Of a stretch of DNA of 16,852 nt, positions 1 through 7,415 are shown in pieces. Below the pieces are notes generated by a model, which was not told the DNA's origin, did not search any database, and saw only the letters and a list, made by a program, of their open reading frames with translations. The DNA is from Entamoeba histolytica HM-1:IMSS (taxonomy: Eukaryota; Evosea; Mastigamoebida; Endamoebidae): NCBI RefSeq assembly GCF_000208925.1, contig NW_001915168.1, positions 1-16,852 of the forward strand, written 5' to 3'. The first letter of the stretch is position 1, and each line of letters opens with the position of its first letter. A program made the translations under genes and the position numbers.

Positions 1-215
1 ATGCTGTCTGAGACATATTTAATTCAATTCTTATTGTAAAGTTGGTGTCTCTTTATCAAAGGATGTACCTGATATAATAAGGAAGAGTTTTATTACTTTC
101 ACAAATACGTCATACCTTTATAACTAAATATCAGTAATAATATCTTCTGAATAACATTACTAATCAAATCAGCATAGTGAAAACTGAAAAGAAGATGAAG
201 AAAGTGATAATCAGA

Positions 216-224
216 TTATATAAA
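216..224 (+). promoter_or_regulatory. TATA-like core promoter element of the chitin-binding lectin gene
   Basis: TTATATAAA starts 44 bp before the ATG at 260. This fits the Entamoeba TATA-like element (GTATTTAAA class) and matches the spacing seen at several other genes in this window. It implies a very short 5' leader, as is usual in Entamoeba. Confidence 0.45.
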
Positions 225-259
225 CATCGAGTGATCTACCAAATAACATCAATAAAATA

Positions 260-715
260 ATGAAAGCATTACTTGTTATATTATGTATGTATTTAGTTTC
301 ATCACTTGAATTGGTAGATGGTGAATGTAAAGGAAGACATGGATATTTCTGCTACACAGACAATGATAAGAAGAAGAATTATTATCTTTGTAACAAAGGA
401 GTTCAAATGGGATGTGTTAGAACTTGTCCAAATGAAGATGTTTGTACTGGTAGAGGTGAGTTTGAAATAACCAAAGACAAGATTTGTGTTGCACTTAATG
501 AGTCACACTGGGAGGTTGACCCATTACCAACTCCTACACCAAATAAATATCCAGTCAATTGTACTGAAGTGAAAGAAGGATATTATTGCTATGAAGAAGA
601 GTCAAAAAATACTGAATATTATTGGTGTGTTAACAGTGTTGGCTATGAAATGAAATGTCCTAATGGAACAACATGTCATACAAAAGACATTGGTTATAAC
701 AATCCATGTTATTAA
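260..715 (+). CDS. Jacob-like secreted lectin with two six-Cys chitin-binding domains
   Basis: A 151-residue secreted protein. Residues 1-21 form a signal peptide (hydrophobic LLVILCMYLV core, likely cleavage near DG/EC). Two Cys-rich modules follow. Module 1 has C23, C31, C44, C52, C56, C62 and C76, one more Cys than module 2. Module 2 has C101, C110, C123, C133, C139 and C150. The modules share a G-Y-x-C-Y ... Y-Y-x-C ... C-P-N pattern and are joined by a Pro/Thr linker (PLPTPTPNKYP, about 88-98). N-glycosylation sequons are at N80, N100 and N135. Known of the family: Entamoeba Jacob lectins carry tandem six-Cys chitin-binding domains and cross-link chitin in the cyst wall. The two-domain size suggests a small Jacob-type lectin, probably expressed during encystation. 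There is no TM segment or GPI tail. The start is the first ATG after the TATA-like element. The family call is fairly firm; the exact paralogue is not assigned. Confidence 0.75.
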   Translation: MKALLVILCMYLVSSLELVDGECKGRHGYFCYTDNDKKKNYYLCNKGVQMGCVRTCPNEDVCTGRGEFEITKDKICVALNESHWEVDPLPTPTPNKYPVNCTEVKEGYYCYEEESKNTEYYWCVNSVGYEMKCPNGTTCHTKDIGYNNPCY

Positions 716-1469
716 CTCATCATAGTCTAATTGATTATTGATGCATACTTTTATGTTTATTATTTATCATCTCTAAACAACGAGCAATGTAATCAAATAA
801 CAGCATAACTTGACTCATTATAATAAGTACAACAATAATTTATTACTAGTTTATTCATCAACTATCAAACATAAATTATTTCTTCATTATTATCTTTTGT
901 TCATTAATAAAATAGAATATTTTTTAAATTCATATTAAGAATTATATTAATATTACTGGATAACACAATTTCATTCGATTCTATAACGTTTGGTGAATGT
1001 GAAATCTTTTAATTCTATTATACATTTGATTATTTAATGAGTATTATTTCATTTTCGAATTAATTATTGATTTCTCAATAACTAATTTAATATTTAATTA
1101 CACTAAATTAAAAAAATGATGAACTTTAAAGTAACACTATACTTTTAAACAGTTAATTAGTTATTTACATTTCATCAATAAATAATAACCATTTTTATCA
1201 TAACATTAAACATATTATTTATTTTGTAAATTTAACGAAATTGAATTTATTTTAACCAAATTAATTAAAATTTATTATTTTAGTTAATACCAAACCACAT
1301 TTATTGTAGTATTAATACATTTTCAATGTTACATTATCCAAATAAAGAGTTATTTCCTGTTTTTAACATTTAAATTACAAGGAAACTTCTTAAAATAGCT
1401 TGTCTTTAAGGAAAAATTCAAAAATTGATTTTAGTTTTTCAACTTTTAAATATAAAAATTTTAGTTCTT
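716..1469. other. Intergenic AT-rich spacer
   Basis: About 750 bp between two plus-strand genes, including the 3' flank of the lectin gene and the promoter of the S41-like gene. I see no RNA gene or credible coding sequence. One plus-strand frame stays open for roughly 45 codons from about 801, but that is expected by chance in DNA this AT-rich. Confidence 0.5.
1412..1420 (+). promoter_or_regulatory. Initiator-like element upstream of the S41-like gene
   Basis: AAAAATTCA matches the published Entamoeba histolytica initiator consensus exactly. It lies 50 bp before the chosen ATG at 1470, which would give a longer leader than the usual 5-20 nt. No TATA-like element sits at the usual -44 position here, so the assignment is tentative. 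Confidence 0.35.
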
Positions 1470-3608
1470 ATGAAAATGAACATTATTCTTTGTCTCTTTG
1501 TTTTAATTGCTTCATCACAAACATGTGATGAATTTAAAAACTATTCATACAAACCAATTAATGAATCATTTAATTGTTTCAATTCTGTTTCAACAACAAT
1601 TTCAGAAAATAAAATATTAGTTGATTTATTACATACGTATTTTGAAGCATATGTTTATAAAGATATATTAAAAGCACCTCCTCAACCTAGTTTTTCAATA
1701 ACTTATTATAAATCAGTTGATATTGATACAGAATTGAAAAATGTCAATATCAATACATCTTGTCTTTATGATTTTTTGGTTGATATTCAAAAAATTATTA
1801 TTTCAACTGGTGATAGTCATTTAAATTTTTTTATTCGACCAGAACAGGGAAAACCAAATGCATTATTCTTTGATTTTTATTATTCGCTTCCATTTAAAGT
1901 AGCAATATCAAATACAAAACAAATGTATTTACTTCCACAATCTCTAACTGATCCATTCAATGAGTCAATTCCTATTTCTATTGTAAGAAATCAAAATATT
2001 GTGGTTAAATATATTAACGGAAAAGATCCATTCGATGTTATTAGAAGATTTGCTGACTTGTTTGTTCCTTTAAAATGTCCTCATGCTCGATTCACGAACG
2101 CACAAAAGTCATTTACATTTGGGTCTATTGGTAGAACCCCATTACCTAAGTCTTATTTAAATACTAAATTTGAAATTGAATGGGAAAATGGAGAAAAGGA
2201 TGTTATTTCATATTTTATTCTTCGAATTAATCGCTCTTCTATGTCCAAAAGAGCAAGAAAAAAGGTTGATAGAGTATTTACTTCAGGGATTGGAAACATA
2301 TTATTACCAGAAGACGTATTTGATTCGCTTTCTAGAGATTTCAATAAACTAAAGAAAAATGAAGATTTTGGGTATGTTTCAAATGACAAAATGGTCAGTT
2401 GTTCTGTTAATACCACAAAGAAAATAAATACTTTTGTATTAACAAGTTTTGCTCCTGATGATGATTGGCAGAATTATCAACTTGTGATTAAACAGTGCAT
2501 TAATTTGTTTGATGAAAATTCATATCCAATTCAAATTATTCTTCCATTGAATGGAGGGGGATATGTCACATATGCCCAAAACATTGAAAAAATCTTTGCA
2601 CCTCATGATGATGTTAATTTGATTGTTGGTGCCAGAATAAGTAATTTTACTGAAAAAGTCATGAAACAAGTAGAAGCAAAATCAATTAAGAATCCTCCTA
2701 ATTGTCAGCCAAGAGAAAAAACAAATGTAGATGTATTAGGTGATTGGTATATGAATCCTAAGATAATTAACTATGGAAAAAATGAACATAAAATAATTCA
2801 ACCATCTCTAATAGATGAAAATGGTGAAATAATAGAAAGATTTATTAATAACCAAAGAAAACCAACAGATATTGTTGTTTATACTGACTCATTTTGTTTT
2901 TCTGGGTGTTCAATTTTTACAAAAGGATTAAAAGAAAGAGGAAGTGCTATTATTACTGGATTTGGAGGAGACCCAAATGGAAATATTGATGAATTTGAAG
3001 TTGGTCAATCACCAACAACTGTTTTGTTTTTGAATGAATATCTTGGAAAAAGTTCAGACCCATTTATTGGTTACGGATATGGTGTTAGTTTGAGTTTCTT
3101 TGAAACTTTTAGATTTAATTATAATTACACTGAAACAATTCCAAGGGAATTTATCCCTGATATTGTTGATGAAAGAGTTAATATATTTTCGTTTTCTTCT
3201 AATGATTATTCTACTTTCATTGAATCTACTCTTACTATTATTGAAAAATATAAGACTAGATGTAACCCAAAGAATAAAAGACTTGTAAAGAAAACAACGA
3301 ACTGTGATTCTAAAATCAAAATACCACATGCACATGGTGGTTATGAATGTGATGACAATGGGTTTTGGTCAAAAAGATGTGTTCCAACTTATTGTGATTA
3401 TGGATATCTTTTTGATTTTGATACTAAGAGATGTATTTTGCAATCTTGTCCAATTGTTCAACCAGATGGGTTTCATGATATAATTGATCCTAAAGACTCT
3501 TCAAGTCAAGAAACTTCAACAAGTGAAACTACTTCAAGTGATATAAACAATGCTTTTATTCACAAAATTCATTTCATGGTTATTGTATTGATTATTTTCG
3601 TACTTTAA
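1470..3608 (+). CDS. S41-peptidase-like secreted surface protein, probable GPI anchor
   Basis: A 712-residue protein. The frame is open upstream to 1425, but the first ATG is at 1470 and gives a clean signal peptide (MKMNIILCLFVLIASS). The S41 (tail-specific/C-terminal protease) fold is suggested by a beta strand ending in LPLNGGG (about 366-372) and then VVYTDSFCFSGCS (469-481), where S478 takes the nucleophile position. GFGGDPNG (497-504) corresponds to the family's G-x-P-T-F-G-K-G loop. In the classical Ser-Lys dyad the lysine lies 25 residues after the serine; here that residue is N503. The C-terminal part is Cys-rich, sushi/EGF-like (about 600-670, GYECDDNGFWSKRC then CDYGYLFDF). A Ser/Thr stretch follows, then a hydrophobic tail ending at the C-terminus with no cytosolic residues, typical of a GPI signal. 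Either an inactive peptidase-fold protein or one using another catalytic set. Substrate unknown. Confidence 0.7.
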   Translation: MKMNIILCLFVLIASSQTCDEFKNYSYKPINESFNCFNSVSTTISENKILVDLLHTYFEAYVYKDILKAPPQPSFSITYYKSVDIDTELKNVNINTSCLYDFLVDIQKIIISTGDSHLNFFIRPEQGKPNALFFDFYYSLPFKVAISNTKQMYLLPQSLTDPFNESIPISIVRNQNIVVKYINGKDPFDVIRRFADLFVPLKCPHARFTNAQKSFTFGSIGRTPLPKSYLNTKFEIEWENGEKDVISYFILRINRSSMSKRARKKVDRVFTSGIGNILLPEDVFDSLSRDFNKLKKNEDFGYVSNDKMVSCSVNTTKKINTFVLTSFAPDDDWQNYQLVIKQCINLFDENSYPIQIILPLNGGGYVTYAQNIEKIFAPHDDVNLIVGARISNFTEKVMKQVEAKSIKNPPNCQPREKTNVDVLGDWYMNPKIINYGKNEHKIIQPSLIDENGEIIERFINNQRKPTDIVVYTDSFCFSGCSIFTKGLKERGSAIITGFGGDPNGNIDEFEVGQSPTTVLFLNEYLGKSSDPFIGYGYGVSLSFFETFRFNYNYTETIPREFIPDIVDERVNIFSFSSNDYSTFIESTLTIIEKYKTRCNPKNKRLVKKTTNCDSKIKIPHAHGGYECDDNGFWSKRCVPTYCDYGYLFDFDTKRCILQSCPIVQPDGFHDIIDPKDSSSQETSTSETTSSDINNAFIHKIHFMVIVLIIFVL

Positions 3609-3646
3609 TTAAATTTATTATTTCAAGTATTAAAGTACTTTAGTTT

Positions 3647-4648
3647 TTAGGAAAAAAAGTTAAATAAAAAATAATAATAATAGTCTCTTGAATGTCTTTG
3701 GTCTCTTTCATTTCTTCTGTCATAACGATCATATCTCAATCTTCTTTTATCTTCATAACCTCTGTCCCTATAATAATCTCTTTCACTTCTAGAATATCTA
3801 TCTCTATATGTGTCATTATGATTACTTCTTCCTCTTGAACGTGACCTAGAACGACTTTTCCTTCTTTCATTATAATAACTGTTATAATCTTTTACTTTTT
3901 CATTGCGATTGTCTATTTTCATCATAGTTTTCTTTTCTAATGAAGCTAATAAATCATCAACTAATGCACTTTCTTTCTTAGTAACAATTGGCTTATGTTC
4001 ATTCTTTGATTTAATTACTTTATTTGAAAGAACAACTCTAATAGGATGATCATTAAAACTTGAACCATCCATTTGTAATGCTCTTAATGCAGCTTCTTCA
4101 GTTTCAAATTCAATAGTAACTTGTCTGATAGTAGTTTCTCCAGTATTAAATTCCATTAAGTTAATATTTCCACACTTTTCAAAGTATTTTTGAATTTTAT
4201 CATCAGAAGCATTTCCAATATTACGAACACAAATTGTTTTTCTTAACTTTGTTGAAGCCTTACTTTCAGAATTAAAGTTATTCTTTGAGTTTGTTGTTTC
4301 ATTGTCTTCATTCTTAAAAATCTCCTCAACCTTTTTTATATCTTCGGGTTTTTCCATTAAAAAAACAGATAAAGGTAAATCACCAAGTTCAGCTTTTTCA
4401 ATATATTTACATGTTTCTGTACTATCTTTTTCTTCATAAAGAATGTAGTAATACCCACAAAGAATTGGATGGGTAATTGTTTTAATTTGTTTTAAATCAA
4501 GAATAATACCAAAATTCTCAAAAATTGAGTACAAATCATCTAAAGTTACTTTAGGAGTAACATTACCAATAACCACAACTTTATCAATGTCTTCACGTTC
4601 TTTAATGTAAGGAATAAGAAAATAAGGGATGTGTTGTTCTATTTCCAT
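3647..4648 (-). CDS. SR-like RNA-binding protein with two RRMs
   Basis: A 333-residue nuclear RNA-binding protein, probably a splicing factor. RRM1 spans about 22-100, with RNP2-like VVVIGNV at 24-30 and a degenerate RNP1 (GYYYILYE). RRM2 spans about 136-212, with TICVRNIG as RNP2, a weak RNP1-like segment (RQVTIEFE) and a canonical ALRALQMDG helix. A short RS dipeptide block (RRKSRSRSRSRGRS, about 261-274) follows, then an R/D/Y-rich tail with many RD and RY pairs. The layout resembles SR proteins and SREK1/SRSF11-like factors, but I cannot assign an orthologue. The C-terminal YYYYFLFNFFS is odd for a hydrophilic RS tail but is encoded in frame up to the TAA. The gene converges on the S41-like gene with 38 bp between stop codons, so the 3' UTRs must overlap or be extremely short. 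No intron is apparent. Confidence 0.8.
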   Translation of the reverse strand: MEIEQHIPYFLIPYIKEREDIDKVVVIGNVTPKVTLDDLYSIFENFGIILDLKQIKTITHPILCGYYYILYEEKDSTETCKYIEKAELGDLPLSVFLMEKPEDIKKVEEIFKNEDNETTNSKNNFNSESKASTKLRKTICVRNIGNASDDKIQKYFEKCGNINLMEFNTGETTIRQVTIEFETEEAALRALQMDGSSFNDHPIRVVLSNKVIKSKNEHKPIVTKKESALVDDLLASLEKKTMMKIDNRNEKVKDYNSYYNERRKSRSRSRSRGRSNHNDTYRDRYSRSERDYYRDRGYEDKRRLRYDRYDRRNERDQRHSRDYYYYFLFNFFS

Positions 4649-4888
4649 TTTATATTCTTTAATTCTTTTTTAATTATTTTTTTAGTGTTAAGACTTATTC
4701 ACTGAATATTTGTTTTATTGTGTTTGCAAAGTTTTGATATTCATTTGGTAATAAAAAATAAATTTGTCATTTAATTAATTTTATTTTTTATTTAACTAAT
4801 AGAATTTGTGAATATTTTTAATAATACTAAAAATTATAATGTTGTTATATAAAACGAAAATAAAGTATAAACAAATATCAAAAAATCA

Positions 4889-5295
4889 TAAAATTATTAA
4901 TGAAGTATTAATAGAATTAATTTCTTTTGTTCTTTGTTCATCCAAGACTAGTCATACACCTTCATCATTGTCCAGTAGTTCTATTGAATATTGATTATTT
5001 TTATAGAAAAATGTTCCATGACATTATTCTTGTTCCTAATGACAAATGTTTAACTTATTTTAGACTGTTAATTTCTTTTTTTCTAATTCTTTAATTGTTT
5101 TAATATATTCTTTATTTATTATGCTATTAACTGAATAATTAACTCACGTTTTTCTTATTCATTTTTTCTTTTCTTATTTCTATTTTCTTAACAATTTTTT
5201 CTTTGTATTGCTTGTAACATTCTTTTACATATTAATAACTATATCATTCATTCTTCTAAATCTTCTTGGTTGTTTATTTCTTGCTTGATTTTCTT
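4889..5295 (-). pseudogene. Possible decayed minus-strand coding sequence
   Basis: Read on the minus strand, this region gives protein-like segments broken by stops and frame changes. In one frame (about 5134 down to 4889) it reads NKEYIKTIKELEKKK, then stops, then FYKNNQYSIELLDNDEGV, a TGA at 4952-4954, and LVLDEQRTKEINS. Just upstream in a second frame there is ECYKQYKEKIVKKIEIRKEK, and in a third KKIKQEINNQEDLEE. The composition (E, D, Q and K with few low-complexity runs) looks like a former Glu/Lys-rich coiled-coil protein. No family is recognised. Purine-rich AT DNA can imitate this, so confidence is modest. Confidence 0.35.
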
Positions 5296-5471
5296 TCAAT
5301 TATTTAATGTTATTATTCAACATTATTGATGGTATATGTTGTATATATGATTTGCACCGAATATTGTTTTTTTTTGTTCTTTAGACTTTTTAATAAGTAC
5401 AAGGTGATTTTGGTTTATATTCTACAAAAAAGAAATTCTTTGTCTAAAACTTTAATAATAAAGAAAATAAT

Positions 5472-5702
5472 GTGGTGGTGTTATATAATCTTTTGAGATT
5501 TTTCATATTAAATCAGTTGGTAGATTATAATGACTCAATTTCAATAAAAACAGTCTCTAAAGACTCTAATAAAGAGAAACCAGATAATATTTATGAAATG
5601 TCATTTTATAAAAAAATATTGAACAACCAAATTTATACTGATGAAAATCTTATTAAATTAAAAAGGAATATTATTAACTTGAGAATAGATATAATTCTAT
5701 AA
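5472..5702 (+). pseudogene. Orphan open reading stretch, possible gene fragment
   Basis: The frame stays open for 76 codons from GTG at 5472 to TAA and reads as ordinary protein sequence (VDYNDSISIKTVSKDSNKEK ... YEMSFYKKILNNQIYTDENL). It has no usable start: the only upstream ATG (5470) is in another frame and stops within nine codons, and the first in-frame ATG (5598) would leave 34 residues. No TATA-like element lies at -44 to any start. It could be a fragment of a dead gene, an exon with an unseen partner, or chance. No homology recognised. Confidence 0.25.
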
Positions 5703-6117
5703 TTTTTTCATTAAATTAGTAGAGGATTTACTAATTTGTTTAATTAACGTGAATGAACAATCCTTTGAATTTTTCTGTTATATGACTAATGTTCTATTTA
5801 ACTTTCTTTCAATGATTATAACTATGAGTATAAAACTTAAACAAAGACACTGATGTTAAATTTAACATTTTTATAAAACATTGTTATGAGTCATAGCTCA
5901 AAGAAAATTTGAATGAAATTTAATGTTATTAAAAAAAGAAATACTTGATAACCAACAATAAGTTATTAAAACACAAACAAAATACAACTTCAAAAGAAAA
6001 AGGAGTTTTATAAATAATTATTCCATAAATTTTTGATTAACTCAAAGATTAAACAAAAGAATATTAATAAATCAAAAAAAAAAATCTTAACAGTTTAATA
6101 ATAATTTAACTCAAATA

Positions 6118-6154
6118 AAAACGGGAAACTTCTATTTTTAATTTTTCCCGTTTT
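6118..6154. repeat. Perfect 11-bp inverted repeat upstream of the Rac-like gene
   Basis: AAAACGGGAAA (6118-6128) and TTTCCCGTTTT (6144-6154) are perfect reverse complements around a 15-nt A/T-rich loop. The pair ends 8 bp before the TATA-like element and 51 bp before the ATG. The CGGG/CCCG cores stand out in almost pure A/T surroundings. It may be a palindromic protein-binding site or a cruciform; function unknown. Confidence 0.6.
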
Positions 6155-6161
6155 GAATATA

Positions 6162-6170
6162 ATATTTAAA
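6162..6170 (+). promoter_or_regulatory. TATA-like core promoter element of the Rac-like gene
   Basis: ATATTTAAA differs from the Entamoeba consensus GTATTTAAA by one base and starts 43 bp before the ATG at 6205, the usual spacing in this window. Confidence 0.6.
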
Positions 6171-6204
6171 CTGGAGTCTAATAAACTATTTTCATTAATC
6201 AAAA

Positions 6205-6813
6205 ATGGCTATTAAACCAATAAAACTTGTTATAGTAGGAGATGGAGCTGTAGGAAAGACATGTATGCTTATTTCATATACAACTAATTCATTTCCAAAT
6301 GAATATATTCCAACAGTATTTGAGAATTACAATGCTACTGTTGTTGTTGATGATAATAAAATTAATCTTGGAATATGGGATACAGCAGGACAAGAGGAAT
6401 ATGATAGATTAAGACCATTGTCATATCCTTCAACTGATATTTTTTTAATATGTTATTCAATCATGTCAAAGGCTTCTTATGAAAATGTAGAAGGAAAATG
6501 GGTAAAAGAGATTAAAACACATTGCCCTGATACTCCATTTTTATTAATTGGAACAAAATCAGATATTAGAGATGATTATGAACAACAACAGATTATTAAA
6601 AATAAGGGAATTGAACTTATTTCTCTCAATGAAGGACAAGAGATGGCTCAAAAAATGGGTGCAATAAAATTTATGGAATGTTCAGCCTTAACTCAGTCGA
6701 ACTTAGTGGATGTTTTTAAGGAAGCAATTCGTGCAGGAGTTAACTACAAAGATTCTCTCTTTTCAAAACCATCAAAAAAGGCAACAAATAAACATAAATG
6801 TAGTCTTCTCTAA
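6205..6813 (+). CDS. Rho/Rac family small GTPase
   Basis: A 202-residue GTP-binding switch protein expected to regulate actin. P-loop GDGAVGKT (12-19). Switch [10 protein letters not shown] (34-42), with T37 equivalent to Rac T35. Switch [16 protein letters not shown] (58-71), with Q63 equivalent to Rac Q61. G4 motif TKSD (117-120), where Rho proteins usually have TKLD. A Rho-type insert helix follows (about 124-145), then the G5 motif CSAL (about 158-161). The C-terminus is a polybasic stretch and a CAAX box, CSLL; the final Leu predicts geranylgeranylation and membrane attachment. All catalytic residues are intact, so it should be a working GTPase rather than a locked Rnd-like form. Entamoeba has many Rac/Rho paralogues, and I do not assign which this is. 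Intronless; 70 bp from the convergent downstream gene. Confidence 0.93.
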   Translation: MAIKPIKLVIVGDGAVGKTCMLISYTTNSFPNEYIPTVFENYNATVVVDDNKINLGIWDTAGQEEYDRLRPLSYPSTDIFLICYSIMSKASYENVEGKWVKEIKTHCPDTPFLLIGTKSDIRDDYEQQQIIKNKGIELISLNEGQEMAQKMGAIKFMECSALTQSNLVDVFKEAIRAGVNYKDSLFSKPSKKATNKHKCSLL

Positions 6814-6883
6814 TTAATATAATGCATTGTTTGTGTTAATGTTTATTCTTTTAAAAAACAAGAAAATTCAATTTAATAAACAC

Positions 6884-7309
6884 TTAGACAATATGATTTA
6901 ATAATTCTCTTCCTAGATTCCAGAGTATTTCAGTTGTTATTATTTCCTGTGATGGTGTTTCTATAGAATATATATCATATAAAGTTATTCCTTCAAGTGA
7001 AAATTTAGGAAATATTTCACATTTGAAATTAAAAGAATCTAACAAATCAATAAGACCCATAACAACATATACTCTTCTAATAAGATATATTTTTGAAATT
7101 TTAGAAGATGAACCAAATTCTTTTTTAATATAATTTAATCCATTAAGATATAACAAGTCCTCGGTATATATTTTATCTTTAATAATAATATAGTCAATTT
7201 CATATTTCCCATTAATTAATTTAAAATTAATTCTTCCATTAGTATATAATAATAACAAAAATACTAATCCATTCATTGTGAGTTTATTTAAAGTTTCATT
7301 TAAATCCAT
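6884..7309 (-). CDS. Hypothetical protein, 141 residues
   Basis: Not recognised. It starts with ATG (MDLNETLNKLTMNGLVFLLLLY). The region around residues 12-22 is hydrophobic but follows a polar helix, so it is more likely a buried strand or helix than a signal peptide. The protein alternates Ile/Leu/Tyr-rich strands and helices (INFKLINGKYEIDYIIIKDK, then IYLIRRVYVVMGLIDLLDSF), suggesting a small alpha/beta globular fold. Its C-terminus (WNLGRELLNHIV) is helical. It lies 106 bp downstream of the LRR-like gene on the same strand. A TATA-like element 35-46 bp upstream supports its start and its own promoter. Composition is typical of the neighbours. Confidence 0.6.
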   Translation of the reverse strand: MDLNETLNKLTMNGLVFLLLLYTNGRINFKLINGKYEIDYIIIKDKIYTEDLLYLNGLNYIKKEFGSSSKISKIYLIRRVYVVMGLIDLLDSFNFKCEIFPKFSLEGITLYDIYSIETPSQEIITTEILWNLGRELLNHIV

Positions 7310-7343
7310 ATTTTAATCATATAAATGAGAAAGATGAGATTAG

Positions 7344-7355
7344 GTATTTAAATTA
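7344..7355 (-). promoter_or_regulatory. TATA-like element of the 141-residue gene
   Basis: The motif reads AATTTAAATACC on the minus strand and contains a near-palindromic ATTTAAAT; the plus strand carries an exact GTATTTAAA. It begins 46 bp upstream of the minus-strand ATG at 7309. No plus-strand gene follows, so it most likely serves the minus-strand gene. Confidence 0.4.
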
Positions 7356-7415
7356 TTCCATTATTCATTCTTGAGTCTTTTAAAAAAAACTTCTTATTAA
7401 TAATATCAAAATTAA

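Larger units (their letters stand above)
4649..6204. other. Long AT-rich intergenic region with coding relics
   Basis: This stretch separates the SR-like gene (-) from the Rac-like GTPase (+) and contains both promoters. I found no intact gene and no tRNA or rRNA signal. It holds a minus-strand stop-riddled stretch (about 4889-5295), a plus-strand open stretch without a good start (5472-5702), and an inverted repeat and TATA-like element before the GTPase. The rest is low-complexity A/T. Confidence 0.55.

Noticed and set aside
1..39. Open frame from the window edge ending in TAA after 12 codons, possible tail of an upstream gene
   Set aside because: Too short to support; a 12-codon open run is expected by chance in any frame.
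801..1090. Plus-strand frame with protein-like runs in the 716-1469 gap
   Set aside because: Longest open run is about 45 codons, with frequent stops after it and no distinctive residues; consistent with chance at this A/T content.
4839..4994. Plus-strand ATG frame of 51 codons
   Set aside because: It runs antisense to the more protein-like minus-strand relic; no TATA-like element at -44 and composition is low-complexity Ser at the end.
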